Shown piece by piece: positions 9,236-17,748 of a stretch of 64,000 bases of DNA. The notes beneath the pieces were generated by a model, which saw nothing but the letters and a program-made list of their open reading frames with translations, ran no database searches and had not been told where the DNA came from. Origin of the DNA: Carboxylicivirga longa (GTDB taxonomy: Bacteria > Bacteroidota > Bacteroidia > Bacteroidales > Marinilabiliaceae). The stretch is from NCBI RefSeq assembly GCF_050589825.1, contig NZ_JBNGOZ010000002.1, positions 310,001 through 374,000 on the forward strand. The letters are read 5' to 3'. The stretch's first letter is position 1, and every line of letters begins with the position of its first letter. Both the position numbers and the translations under genes were made by a program.

Positions 9236-9352
9236 TTAAAAACGGCGTTTATTACGGCTATCGCCCGGGTCAGTCCCATCTTCTACCTTAAAGATATACG
9301 CAAATTTCGTTATTACACTATTCTGTTTACCAATATTATATGAGCTGCTCAT
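9236..9352 (-). CDS. Possible small protein (38 aa), overlapping the end of the capA-like gene
   Basis: An ATG at 9352-9350 opens a 38-codon frame that overlaps the 3' end of the capA-like gene by 17 bases and ends at TAA 9238-9236. The product begins MSSSYNIGKQNSVITKFAY and ends in a basic KRRF. Translational coupling to the upstream gene would be possible. Against it, the last third coincides with a repeat whose core GGTCAGTCCCA also occurs at 32844, so the frame may be a by-product of a dispersed repeat. No function is proposed. Confidence 0.25.
   Translation of the reverse strand: MSSSYNIGKQNSVITKFAYIFKVEDGTDPGDSRNKRRF
9253..9290. repeat. Dispersed repeat, copy 1 (GGTCAGTCCCA core)
   Basis: The core GGTCAGTCCCA at 9268-9278 with flanking CGCCCGG resembles 32835-32880 (CGCCTGGTCAGTCCCA). 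Only two clear copies are in the window; 48745-48785 may hold a decayed third. Confidence 0.4.
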
Positions 9353-10478
9353 TTTCTTTGAGCAATCGCAATAAAACATCCCTGTGTGATTCGCAGCGCG
9401 ACAGATTAAGGTGAAACAATCGTTTTTTACGATTAAGAAAACGGGGGAGCCAGCCTCTTTTTTGCAGTGCGGCTATATACCTGCCCCAATAAGGTTCAAT
9501 AAATGCATTGTACATGGGAAACACTGACTGGCAATACTGTGCAAACGCTTCCTCCAATGCGGCATCATCGGCAATAATTCGGTTTAACGCTTTAATATCT
9601 TCATCAAACTGCTTTCTTTCATCGTCGTTTAGTTTGAAAACCCCAGGTTGCTCGTTGCCCTGCTTTAGAGGAATTATTTCAAATTGCATTTCCTCTCCTA
9701 TCATCAACCTAACTACGTAGCCCCTGTTCCAATCGGAATACTTTTTGCTGGGCCAGTCGTACACAAAGTTACCCAGTCCGTAAAAGATGGGTTTGCCCTT
9801 ATATATTTCGTAACCGGAAAACACATGGGTATGGTGCGAAACCACAGCATCAGCTCCCTGGTCGATGAGAAACCGGTATAGTTTTTTTGTACGTGGCGAG
9901 GGCAGCCGATAAAACTCATTGCCGGCATGCATAATCATCAGTACGTAATCGTTCTCCTGCTTTGCTTTACTAATGTTATAGTGGCATTGAATGGCATCAA
10001 TAGGATTACAGGTGTAAGCACCGTCGGGTGTCGTCAGAAATTCATTATCCGCTGCATTCATAATGGCTATCCTTTTGCCCTGATGTTTCAAAACAAAAGG
10101 CCGGGCTGCTTCTGCTTGGGATGTGCCAATGCCAATGGTGGCTATCCCGTTTTGTTGGCAAAGTTCCAGCGTATCTTCTACCCCCCGCGTAGCGAAATCC
10201 ATGATATGATTGTTGGCCATGGCAGCAAGATCAACTCCTGCATAGGAGAGAGCTCCGATGGTATCGGGGTGTGCATTTTGATAAGGCCCCGTTTTTGGGC
10301 GCGTATATTGCGCATGCGTGAGCGGACATTCCAAATCCACAACATTCAAATCGTTATGCTGAAACACATCGATAAAATTGTTAAACACGGATGCGAAATC
10401 TCCCTTACGGCATAATTCTTCCACCCGATTTAGCGGAGCGAAGTCGCCAGTGATGAGGATATTGACAGTTTGCTGCAT
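9336..10478 (-). CDS. CapA-like polyglutamate-capsule family protein (calcineurin-like fold)
   Basis: A 380-residue protein of the PGA_cap/CapA family. Metallophosphatase-like motifs are visible: ITGDFAP (about 9-15), VVDLECPLT (about 46-54), AMANNHIMDFA (about 85-95), MHAGNEFYR (about 186-194) and VVSHHTHVFSGYE (about 217-229). CapA/PgsA proteins act in anchoring or export of poly-gamma-glutamate, but many CapA-like proteins sit in ordinary EPS loci with unknown activity. No signal peptide or membrane anchor is seen here, unlike classical CapA, so a cytoplasmic hydrolase role is also possible. It lies between repeat tracts in the GC-richer island. With AsnB and two ATP-grasp ligases it supports an amino-acid-bearing polymer. 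Confidence 0.82.
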   Translation of the reverse strand: MQQTVNILITGDFAPLNRVEELCRKGDFASVFNNFIDVFQHNDLNVVDLECPLTHAQYTRPKTGPYQNAHPDTIGALSYAGVDLAAMANNHIMDFATRGVEDTLELCQQNGIATIGIGTSQAEAARPFVLKHQGKRIAIMNAADNEFLTTPDGAYTCNPIDAIQCHYNISKAKQENDYVLMIMHAGNEFYRLPSPRTKKLYRFLIDQGADAVVSHHTHVFSGYEIYKGKPIFYGLGNFVYDWPSKKYSDWNRGYVVRLMIGEEMQFEIIPLKQGNEQPGVFKLNDDERKQFDEDIKALNRIIADDAALEEAFAQYCQSVFPMYNAFIEPYWGRYIAALQKRGWLPRFLNRKKRLFHLNLSRCESHRDVLLRLLKENEQLI

Positions 10479-10559
10479 ATTTTGATTTTCCTGTATTTAA
10501 CATTTGTTTTGGCAGAGAGAATAAAGCGTAATGCCATACATAAGAGACAAAAAATTGAA

Positions 10560-10620
10560 TGGATTGAAGGAGATTGAAACACTCAACGCTCATTACTCAC
10601 GACTCATCACCCAACACTCC
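10560..10620. repeat. TGAGTGATGAG-type repeat tract reaching into the gene end
   Basis: Read on the minus strand this is GGAGTGTTGGGTGATGAGTC, then GTGAGTAATGAGCGTTGAGT, then TTTCAATCTCCTTCAATCC. It shares 14 bases (TGAGTAATGAGCGT) and 15 bases (AATCTCCTTCAATCC) with the tract at 9121-9183. It supplies the last codons and the stop of the gene ending at 10597. Confidence 0.6.
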
Positions 10621-11724
10621 GTTCATAAAATCCCCTAACTTATCGGATGTCATAAACTCCACATCGGGCCATTTTTGGGTTATTTTTTTTAACAAAGCAT
10701 TGAGCAACTTTAGGTTGCCGGCTCGATTTTTCGGATCGAGGGCGCCGATATAGTTAATTCGATGTGAGCCGATGATAGCCGGCTTATTCCATTTAAAGGC
10801 GATATTAATACGGCGCAAACACTCCCCTACAGGATCGGATATTTTATTCAATGCCGGTTCAAAAAAGCAGTTGCGCGTCAGGTAAGACTGCCCATGCCGG
10901 TTGCGGCTACCCATATAATGATATTTGCGTTTGTAGTTTTCGAAGGTACCCGTGGGTACAGATTGTACCACCAATCCCTGAATGTATTTAACTCCACCAA
11001 GTGCCAGTTCCTCTTCCACGTGACTATCCCAGGTGTAACAGGGCGGAATAAAGGATTTGGAACGAAAGCCAAACAGTTCTTCAAACATATCGAGCCCTTC
11101 CCGAAGACCTTGCTTCATTAGCTTCATGTCGGCAGGCGTATTGTAATCCAACACCTCCATAAAATTATAATCGCCATTGCCAGAGAAAGTGGTTCGATGT
11201 TGGAAAGTAAACATGATTTCGGGCGTCTTTTTTCGCAGAGCCTCCATCCAGCGCACCACATTCACATGCTCCCGCCCATGAAACTGCGGATGAAACAATC
11301 CTAGCTTATTACCTTGCTGCCAAAGTTGCAACACCTGATCACGCTGCGGGTAGACACTAAGGGTTTGTTCCACTGGCTCTACAAAGTAGGTCTGAAACTC
11401 AGCTTCACGGATTTTTACAAAATCGGGATTGCCCACCACCATATTGGCCGTTAAAACAGCCGGTTTCCCATAGGCGTCGGTATGGCGGCTCAAGGTTTCC
11501 AATAAAAGCGTCATATCCTCATTGTTTTCGAGGGTATCGAGACGATTATAATCCGAATCAGCTACACCCATCCCCTTGTGCTTAAACAACTGATAAACCT
11601 CAATGGAAGGCATGCGGATACTCCCCCAGTCATCGCTTTCAATCACCACTATTTTACGATGGGTACGGAACCCGGGTAGGTTGATCAGATTTTGGGAAAA
11701 ATAAGTTTTAACAGCATTTAACAC
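10597..11724 (-). CDS. Polysaccharide (de)acetylase-like protein
   Basis: A 375-residue protein with a distant NodB-like plan: VVIESDDWGSIRMP at about 26-39 (acidic pair in the DD position), LGLFHPQFHGREHVN at about 137-151 (His-rich metal site) and IPPCYTWDSH at about 225-234. Proteins of this type are listed as polysaccharide (de)acetylases in Bacteroidota capsule loci; the reaction is not established. The start appears to be GTG at 11724, because no in-frame ATG exists upstream before the previous stop and the next Met (about 38) would remove conserved sequence. The final residues GVLGDES are encoded by the TGAGTGATGAG repeat, so the tail was probably altered when the repeat arrived. Confidence 0.7.
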   Translation of the reverse strand: MLNAVKTYFSQNLINLPGFRTHRKIVVIESDDWGSIRMPSIEVYQLFKHKGMGVADSDYNRLDTLENNEDMTLLLETLSRHTDAYGKPAVLTANMVVGNPDFVKIREAEFQTYFVEPVEQTLSVYPQRDQVLQLWQQGNKLGLFHPQFHGREHVNVVRWMEALRKKTPEIMFTFQHRTTFSGNGDYNFMEVLDYNTPADMKLMKQGLREGLDMFEELFGFRSKSFIPPCYTWDSHVEEELALGGVKYIQGLVVQSVPTGTFENYKRKYHYMGSRNRHGQSYLTRNCFFEPALNKISDPVGECLRRINIAFKWNKPAIIGSHRINYIGALDPKNRAGNLKLLNALLKKITQKWPDVEFMTSDKLGDFMNGVLGDES

Positions 11725-11753
11725 AATGCAAGTAATTAGAAAATGAATAGAAC

Positions 11754-13022
11754 TTAAAACAATACCTCTGCCAGAGAAAGACCTGAAGCTATTAAAGGAG
11801 ATCCAACTAAAGGCGTAAATAGCCAGGCACTAATAGTTTCTGAACCAATTCTAAAATGCATAAGACTGTATAAAAGCATCGGGAAAAGCCCAAATAAAAT
11901 AATCCAATTTATTTTGGCACCAGTCTTTCGTTTAACAGAACCTAAAAAAACATAAACCGTGGCAAACAGGTAAAATACAGTTTGGTACCTGCCTCCGAAA
12001 GTTGGGATTACCTTACCAAAGTTTACAAAAGACAGGAACACGAGCAAAAAACTAAATAAATTAGCGTCTTCTCTTTTCTGTATGCCGGGTTGAAATTGAT
12101 ACCCTAAACGAATAAGAGAAATACAAATTAACAAAAAGTAAAATACCAAATCATCGCTTAGGAACACAAACCAAGAAGCCGTTTGGGCGTTATCTTGCAT
12201 TCCCATAATATACCCTTCACTTGAATATCCCTCATACCGCGATTGTATAACACCTCCTAAACTCATTGAGATGGTTTCAAAAACAGGTGCAAAAAAATGC
12301 GGTACAAAGAATGAAGCTATTACAATTGGCAAATAGATTTTATCACGATTGCCCGCAAAAACATAAGCCAAAAGAACCACATTTGCTGTTACAAAACTCC
12401 AGTGAACAAGTGTTGCTGATAAGGCGAGAATTATAAATCTTTTATCCTTATTTAAAACAACCTGGCAGGCTCCATAAAAAAATATCCATGTTGCTGTTGG
12501 CATCCTTATCCCACTCACCGAAGTTAAGGGCAATATAAACATAAAAAACACCAATAAGACAAGCGAGTTCAATCCTGGTTGCTTTGTATATTTATCATAT
12601 AGCAAGTTAATGGATTTTAAATAAAAAAAACCCAGAATAGCAGTCCAGACTGCAAAATACACCCCTGCATTTGTTGTAAATCTTGAAACTAAAAAGGAGA
12701 TTAAGGGTTCAAAAATATCAATCGTAGTGTCACTGTACAAACCTCCGATAATATTAAAAACTTCAGAAAACGGCCGCATCGAGTTAGCTTCCAAAGACAA
12801 AACGTATCTATAAGAATCCATAAACTCGTTTTGGTTATTAAAGGTTAAGCCATAATAAATAACAAACATGTATACAATATACTTTGCAACCCGACTATTG
12901 TAATTGTATAACGCAACACAAAACGCAAGGAATGGCCACAAAATAAAAAGTATCAGAAACTGCCAATAATTATTTACTCCCCTAGAAAGAGTGTTAGCAT
13001 TGAAGCTTATTGCATTAATCAT
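11754..13022 (-). CDS. EpsG-family polymerase-like integral membrane protein
   Basis: A 422-residue multi-pass membrane protein, strongly hydrophobic with about ten predicted helices, for example FLILFILWPFLAFCVALYN at about 23-41 and later VYFAVWTAILGFFYL. The loop MDSYRYVLSLE (about 68-78) and the downstream SGIRMPTATWIFFYGA fit EpsG-type proteins, which take the place of Wzy polymerases in many Firmicutes and Bacteroidota EPS loci. It is the only polymerase candidate in EPS-1 and probably joins flipped repeat units at the periplasmic face. It lies 29 bases ahead of the deacetylase-like gene; upstream is a repeat-bearing gap of 172 bases. Confidence 0.78.
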   Translation of the reverse strand: MINAISFNANTLSRGVNNYWQFLILFILWPFLAFCVALYNYNSRVAKYIVYMFVIYYGLTFNNQNEFMDSYRYVLSLEANSMRPFSEVFNIIGGLYSDTTIDIFEPLISFLVSRFTTNAGVYFAVWTAILGFFYLKSINLLYDKYTKQPGLNSLVLLVFFMFILPLTSVSGIRMPTATWIFFYGACQVVLNKDKRFIILALSATLVHWSFVTANVVLLAYVFAGNRDKIYLPIVIASFFVPHFFAPVFETISMSLGGVIQSRYEGYSSEGYIMGMQDNAQTASWFVFLSDDLVFYFLLICISLIRLGYQFQPGIQKREDANLFSFLLVFLSFVNFGKVIPTFGGRYQTVFYLFATVYVFLGSVKRKTGAKINWIILFGLFPMLLYSLMHFRIGSETISAWLFTPLVGSPLIASGLSLAEVLF

Positions 13023-13097
13023 TATAATAATGAAACTATTGTATATTTGATCACTGCCAGAGTGGTACTTTTGTTAATCAAATCCTTGATTACTTAC

Positions 13098-13165
13098 ATA
13101 TGAGCAATAATGAGTGTCTTACTGTGGTGTTTTGATTCCATGTAAATCAATCTCATCACCCATTT
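13098..13165. repeat. Decayed TGAGTGATGAG-type repeat
   Basis: Contains TGAGCAATAATGAGTG from about 13101 and, on the minus strand, TGGGTGATGAGATTGA at about 13146-13161; its TGGGTGATGAG matches the tract at 10603-10613. A short inverted repeat TAATCAA-ATCC-TTGATTA lies next to it at 13075-13092. Confidence 0.45.
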
Positions 13166-13194
13166 CTCGACACCCACATATTATTAAATTACAT

Positions 13195-14316
13195 CTATTT
13201 GATCAAGGAAATAAACTTGGAAACTACTATTTTTATATCAAACTTAGACTTATCTATTATACGTTGTTTTGAATAATTATGATCGAAAAATTCCTTTACC
13301 AATTCTGTATCCAGGTGAGCTGAATTAATGTTCAAAATGGGGCGGCCAGACAAAGCATAATCTATTAATTTACTGGGAATTGCTTCGACATTATTTTTAC
13401 TATCATGTATCGTATCAATATTCACTAAAAAGTTAACTTTGCTCATTTCGTAGATAAGAGATATACGATCTATATATTCTTTAATCAACAGTTTGTCACC
13501 CAATTTACTTTTATATTTCAAATAGTAGTCGGGCTGATTTGTGTAAACAATAAATAAAAAATCAAGATTAGAACTCACAAGAAATTCCAGCAGCTTATCC
13601 AGATCTCTAATTCCAGGTATAACAGAACCCGCAAAAATAAATGACGGGCGATGGTTATTTACTGCTTGCCCGCTTAAGTGAATATCTGAAAAATTGAAGC
13701 CCTGAGGAATAACCCTCATCTTGGATTTAAATTCGGGGTAAAACTGATCACCCAACTGACTAAAAGGGATAGAAATGTAATCACACCTGCGGCAAAAACC
13801 CTTTTCTAAATACTTGAAGTAAAAGGGCTTTCGAAAAGTATCCAATCTTGCAAACATATAAGCATCTCCACAATCGGCCACCCACGTATGGGCTATAGTA
13901 TGCTTTTTACGCCTGGCCCAGGCCACGCCCCAATGCACGGGGAATGGAACTGCAAAGGATATCATCATATCATACCCTTGCTCTGTGCGGAGCATTTCTT
14001 TCACCTTAAACATTTCAATTATTGCCGGATACTCAAATAAAACAGCTATGACTCTTAAAAATATCTTCAGCCCATAAGCAAGAGGTTTAATTTTTAATGT
14101 ACCCCCCCCCGAAAAATAAGGCTTACTCCACATCTTTAAGCTAAACGGATACATTTTAAGAAAATCGGTGTAATCAAAATCCCTAAACTTTGAAATGACG
14201 GTTACTTCATATCCCTGTCTACAAAGCTCTTTAGCCAACTCCGTAGCTCTAAAGCTGCGTGGTGACACTTCGGGATGAAATGCGTTTGATACTAAAAGTA
14301 TTTTCTTCTTATCCAT
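13195..14316 (-). CDS. Glycosyltransferase family 4 with G9 tract near the 5' end
   Basis: A 373-residue GT-B-like transferase. It starts KKILLVSNAFHPEVSPRSFR, the usual N-terminal strand and loop of GT4 enzymes, and has FIFAGSVIPGIRDLDKLLEF at about 226-245 as the start of the donor domain. The C-terminal EX7E motif is weak (VEAIPSKLIDYALSGRPILN). It overlaps the Cys-less AsnB-like gene by 8 bases. The coding strand carries nine consecutive G at about codons 72-75 (Ser-Gly-Gly-Gly), the longest G tract noticed in the window. The frame is open with nine G; loss or gain of one would truncate the enzyme early, a classic layout for phase variation of surface glycans. Confidence 0.8.
   Translation of the reverse strand: MDKKKILLVSNAFHPEVSPRSFRATELAKELCRQGYEVTVISKFRDFDYTDFLKMYPFSLKMWSKPYFSGGGTLKIKPLAYGLKIFLRVIAVLFEYPAIIEMFKVKEMLRTEQGYDMMISFAVPFPVHWGVAWARRKKHTIAHTWVADCGDAYMFARLDTFRKPFYFKYLEKGFCRRCDYISIPFSQLGDQFYPEFKSKMRVIPQGFNFSDIHLSGQAVNNHRPSFIFAGSVIPGIRDLDKLLEFLVSSNLDFLFIVYTNQPDYYLKYKSKLGDKLLIKEYIDRISLIYEMSKVNFLVNIDTIHDSKNNVEAIPSKLIDYALSGRPILNINSAHLDTELVKEFFDHNYSKQRIIDKSKFDIKIVVSKFISLIK
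14102..14110 (-). repeat. G9 homopolymer inside a glycosyltransferase gene
   Basis: Nine C on the + strand, so nine G in the coding strand, encode Ser-Gly-Gly-Gly about one fifth of the way into the glycosyltransferase at 13195-14316. Elsewhere I noticed only C6-C7 runs, the longest being C7 at 21409-21415 in the decayed epimerase. Long G tracts in surface-glycan genes are known slippage hot spots. Confidence 0.6.
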
Positions 14317-15970
14317 TGATTTGGGGAACTTCTTCGATAAAAACTTCTTCCTTTAAAGTATAAATGGCCATAAGCGCATTCACATTCATCTGATAGGGCT
14401 TTCGGATTAAAACAGGCGATAAATACCTCTTTATATGTAAAGGATATAACTTCATTGGATATAAAATCGCTCCGACAGAATTGGCTTTAAGAGCAAATAT
14501 GCTATTTGTTCCTTCACCGATTACAACCTTTCGTTTTAAAACCGATACAATATAGCTCTTTAAAAGCTGAGGGACCATATCTGCCATTTTACTTTTGGGG
14601 GGCACAACTTTTTTGTATTTATTAATAACAGGCAGTTCCTGAATATTATTATGGAACAGTCTTTTATTAGCAACATGATACATGATCTCTCTTTCTATCC
14701 GGTCGTCAAAGTCTAATTCATGCCAAAAGTCAATCACCTCCTTTTCCCAAAATGGGATACGCCAATTTAATCCGAAAAACTCGTATGCCCTGACACTATT
14801 GATTATGAATTTGGATTGTCGCTCCTGCCAGTTAAAAAACTCAGGAAAGCTCTTATTGGATTGTTCACCCTCATCGAACAGACCAGCTAATGTTGATACA
14901 AATTTCGGGTAACTTTTGATGCTCGGAAATAAGGTGTAATATTTATTAAATACAAATTTCAGTGCCTCTGCTTGAGTCGAAATATTTTTGATATTTATAT
15001 TTGCAGCCTCTGTAAAAGCCGTGTGCCCGGGTACCACAACATCATTTTTACAGATTACACCTTCATCAATTAGCTTTTTCAATGCAAGAAAATCCTGAGA
15101 ATGAGGCAAACAACAGCCATTAAAAGCATATCTTACATATTTATCAAAAAGCCCATTTCTGTGTAATACCTCCCATTCCTTTTCAGAATATTCAACAAAA
15201 TACCATTTAAAGCTAAACGCTTCAGCTGCCTGTTTGCTATAAGCAACCTCCTGAGATGATCTAATACCATATGTAAAACAAATAACATTCTTACAACCCA
15301 ATCGATATAGATAACTAATAATCAACCGAGAATCTAAACCACCACTTAACGGCACTATCCAATTCTTTACATTTGGACAGCTTTTAAGCATGCGTTTGAA
15401 GGTTTTGATCAATAAATTGTCGATTTGGTCATAAACATGCTCGAAATGTAAAGCTGACTTCTTCCTTAATGGATCTGATTTAAGTACAAAATATCTTTTA
15501 AAAATAATATTACCATCTAAAACAATGGCCATCTCTCCGGCTTGAATGCCTTTTACATTTTTATACACAGTTCTGTTTCCTGTTACTAACCCAGCGAGTA
15601 AAAATTCCTCCTGGGCCAGTTTATCATGTTCTTTTTTGAAGATTAATTGGCCAATATGATCTGTGACAATTAAGTTAGAAGCGTCATTAATAATGTAGAG
15701 TGGATAATTACGCGTATAATCGCAGGCAATTAGATACTGAGATTTATTCTTTAAAATAAGTGCAAAATTTCCATTGCCGTTTGGCAAAAAGGTATCCAAA
15801 ATGAAACTTACCAATTCCACTTCTTTTTCTTTTATCTGTGCAAAGAGAACTGCTAATTCAGATGCTTTTAAAAAAAGTGTAGATCTAAATTCAATATATC
15901 CAATAAAAAAGATTGAAAATTCTGAAGTCTCAAACTTTATCCAACTTTTATTAACTAAGTCAATTTTCAT
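14309..15970 (-). CDS. Asparagine-synthase-like protein lacking the N-terminal Cys (paralogue A)
   Basis: A 553-residue protein with the AsnB layout but a degenerate glutaminase half. It starts MKIDLVNKSW, so the Cys2 nucleophile is absent. The C-terminal half keeps the ATP-pyrophosphatase loop PLSGGLDSR at about 207-215 followed by NVICFTYGI. Like beta-lactam synthetase and other Cys-less relatives, it could adenylate a carboxylate and use an amine other than glutamine-derived ammonia. It is a clear paralogue of the next upstream gene (shared YLYRLG, KNVICFTYGI, YAFNG, and PGHT followed by E). Both lie among glycosyltransferases, so a sugar acid or its amino-acid substituent is the likely substrate. 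It overlaps the downstream glycosyltransferase by 8 bases. Confidence 0.8.
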   Translation of the reverse strand: MKIDLVNKSWIKFETSEFSIFFIGYIEFRSTLFLKASELAVLFAQIKEKEVELVSFILDTFLPNGNGNFALILKNKSQYLIACDYTRNYPLYIINDASNLIVTDHIGQLIFKKEHDKLAQEEFLLAGLVTGNRTVYKNVKGIQAGEMAIVLDGNIIFKRYFVLKSDPLRKKSALHFEHVYDQIDNLLIKTFKRMLKSCPNVKNWIVPLSGGLDSRLIISYLYRLGCKNVICFTYGIRSSQEVAYSKQAAEAFSFKWYFVEYSEKEWEVLHRNGLFDKYVRYAFNGCCLPHSQDFLALKKLIDEGVICKNDVVVPGHTAFTEAANINIKNISTQAEALKFVFNKYYTLFPSIKSYPKFVSTLAGLFDEGEQSNKSFPEFFNWQERQSKFIINSVRAYEFFGLNWRIPFWEKEVIDFWHELDFDDRIEREIMYHVANKRLFHNNIQELPVINKYKKVVPPKSKMADMVPQLLKSYIVSVLKRKVVIGEGTNSIFALKANSVGAILYPMKLYPLHIKRYLSPVLIRKPYQMNVNALMAIYTLKEEVFIEEVPQING

Positions 15971-16004
15971 AGCTCGCCAATGTTTACTAAATAAAATTAA
16001 TTTG

Positions 16005-17693
16005 CTAGTTATCGGAATCTTTCGATTTATCCAGAAGTCTTCTAATAGAATATAATGTGGTCAATATAATGGGATTAACCTGGTATGGGTATCTATCAAT
16101 AAATTTTATAAAATAAGCTTGCGTATTTGGTGGAAAATCCTCAATCGGTTCGAGCATGTCCTTAACTGAATTGGCCGACAAGGCAAATACCTGATTTAAG
16201 CCTTCGTTAAGTCTCGCTTTTCTTTTTAATAGCCGCAAAAACCGTTGTAAAAGGCTCTCAGGGATATTCCTTTTCACTATTTTTATAAGTGCTGCTTTTA
16301 CAGATTTCTTCGTTTCAGATGCAAATGGAATTTCCAGTAGCTGCTCAACCAGCCCTCCGTTCTTTTCCAATTGATACAGTGGATCCCTTTTAACCCTCTT
16401 TTCTACAGGCATTTTCATCCAAAAATTAAAAATCTCCCAGTCCCACATGGGTTGATAATTTTTGAATCCGAAAAACTCATAAGCTCGCACACTATTAGTA
16501 ATATATTTCGACTGTCTTTCCTGCCAATCACAATAGGCCATAAAATTTCTAGGTTCGACATTTGCCTCATCATACATTTCACTAAGTGCATCATGCATAA
16601 GTGAATCATCTTCTAAATCTCGCTTCATAGCCAAAATCTTCGAATACACATAAGTAAGTGCCGATTCTTTATTTTTCAGTTGCAGTGTTTCATTACCAAA
16701 AACCGTTTCAGTTTCTGTTACTACTGTATGTCCCGGCAAAAAAATATCTCCACTGTTGAATATTCCCTTTTGCTTTAACTCATAAATTGCCAAAAAATCC
16801 TGGATATGTGGTGTAGAAACACCATTGAAAGCATAATCAATGTATTCCCCAAATAGGCCGTTGCTATGCAGGGCTTGCCATTTTTCAGCTGTATATTCCA
16901 CAAAATGCCATTCATATCCGAGAGCTTCAGCCACCTGTTTGCTAATTTGTGCTTGTGTATTATTAGGAATACCATAAGTAAAACAAATCACATTTTTAAC
17001 ACCTAAACGATACAGATAGTTAACAACAAGGCGTGAGTCATGTCCACCACTTAAAGGGACTAACCAATTGTTGACTTGTGGATTGTTCTTAACCATTCGA
17101 GAAAAAACCGATAGAAACAGTTTATCAAAAGCCGAAATAAAATCATCCTGTTTTTTATAAAAATCTGGTTTCTTGGAAGGCCTAAATATGAAATGCCGAT
17201 GAGATTCCATTTCCTTTTCATCAATTGATACCAACTCTCCTGATTGTACCCGATAAACACCTTGATACAAAGTGCGATTCCCAAGCACATTTCCATAGGC
17301 TAAAAACTCTTCAAACCTATTTATATCAATCCTAAAAGCTCCGTTTTCCTTCTGAAACGCCTCAAGGTTATCCGTAATAAAAAATTGATTACGAAAATTA
17401 CCATAAAACACAGGGTAGCTGCTAATAGCATCAGATACCAAGAAGATTCTATTATTACTTATAACTATTAATAAATATAGTCCTGTTGTTACCTTTAAGC
17501 GCTCAATCAAACATGTCTCTATTTGTGTTCCGCTGTGTTTTATTGATCTAATCGTATCTTCAATCCATTTATCTGCACCGTCATCCCAATTCGCACGCAT
17601 TGGATTACCCTGAATATAGACAATGCGATTGTTGATTGTAATTTTTTGCGGTTTTAATTTCGAATAAAAATAAGCACCACTAAATTCCTTCAT
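16005..17693 (-). CDS. Asparagine-synthase-like protein lacking the N-terminal Cys (paralogue B)
   Basis: A 562-residue partner of the preceding gene with the same layout: an AsnB-like N-terminal half without Cys2 (it starts MKEFSGAYFY) and a synthetase domain with PP-loop PLSGGHDSRLV at about 213-223, where His replaces the usual Leu or Ile. Shared blocks with paralogue A include GNRTLYQGV/GNRTVYKNV, NVICFTYGI and WQERQSK. It probably activates a carboxylate by adenylation. The pair may act on different positions of the same polymer or as a heteromer. The ATG is at 17693, 55 bases after the upstream GT2 gene; paralogue A follows after 34 bases. Confidence 0.8.
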   Translation of the reverse strand: MKEFSGAYFYSKLKPQKITINNRIVYIQGNPMRANWDDGADKWIEDTIRSIKHSGTQIETCLIERLKVTTGLYLLIVISNNRIFLVSDAISSYPVFYGNFRNQFFITDNLEAFQKENGAFRIDINRFEEFLAYGNVLGNRTLYQGVYRVQSGELVSIDEKEMESHRHFIFRPSKKPDFYKKQDDFISAFDKLFLSVFSRMVKNNPQVNNWLVPLSGGHDSRLVVNYLYRLGVKNVICFTYGIPNNTQAQISKQVAEALGYEWHFVEYTAEKWQALHSNGLFGEYIDYAFNGVSTPHIQDFLAIYELKQKGIFNSGDIFLPGHTVVTETETVFGNETLQLKNKESALTYVYSKILAMKRDLEDDSLMHDALSEMYDEANVEPRNFMAYCDWQERQSKYITNSVRAYEFFGFKNYQPMWDWEIFNFWMKMPVEKRVKRDPLYQLEKNGGLVEQLLEIPFASETKKSVKAALIKIVKRNIPESLLQRFLRLLKRKARLNEGLNQVFALSANSVKDMLEPIEDFPPNTQAYFIKFIDRYPYQVNPIILTTLYSIRRLLDKSKDSDN

Positions 17694-17748
17694 CTCAGTT
17701 TACAATTTTATTTTGCAAAAAATCCCTATCTTATTACATACCGCTAAC

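Noticed and set aside
13075..13092. Operator-like inverted repeat TAATCAA-ATCC-TTGATTA
   Set aside because: Sits in an AT-rich, repeat-bearing gap inside an operon; no regulator gene nearby and a 7-bp arm is easily found by chance.
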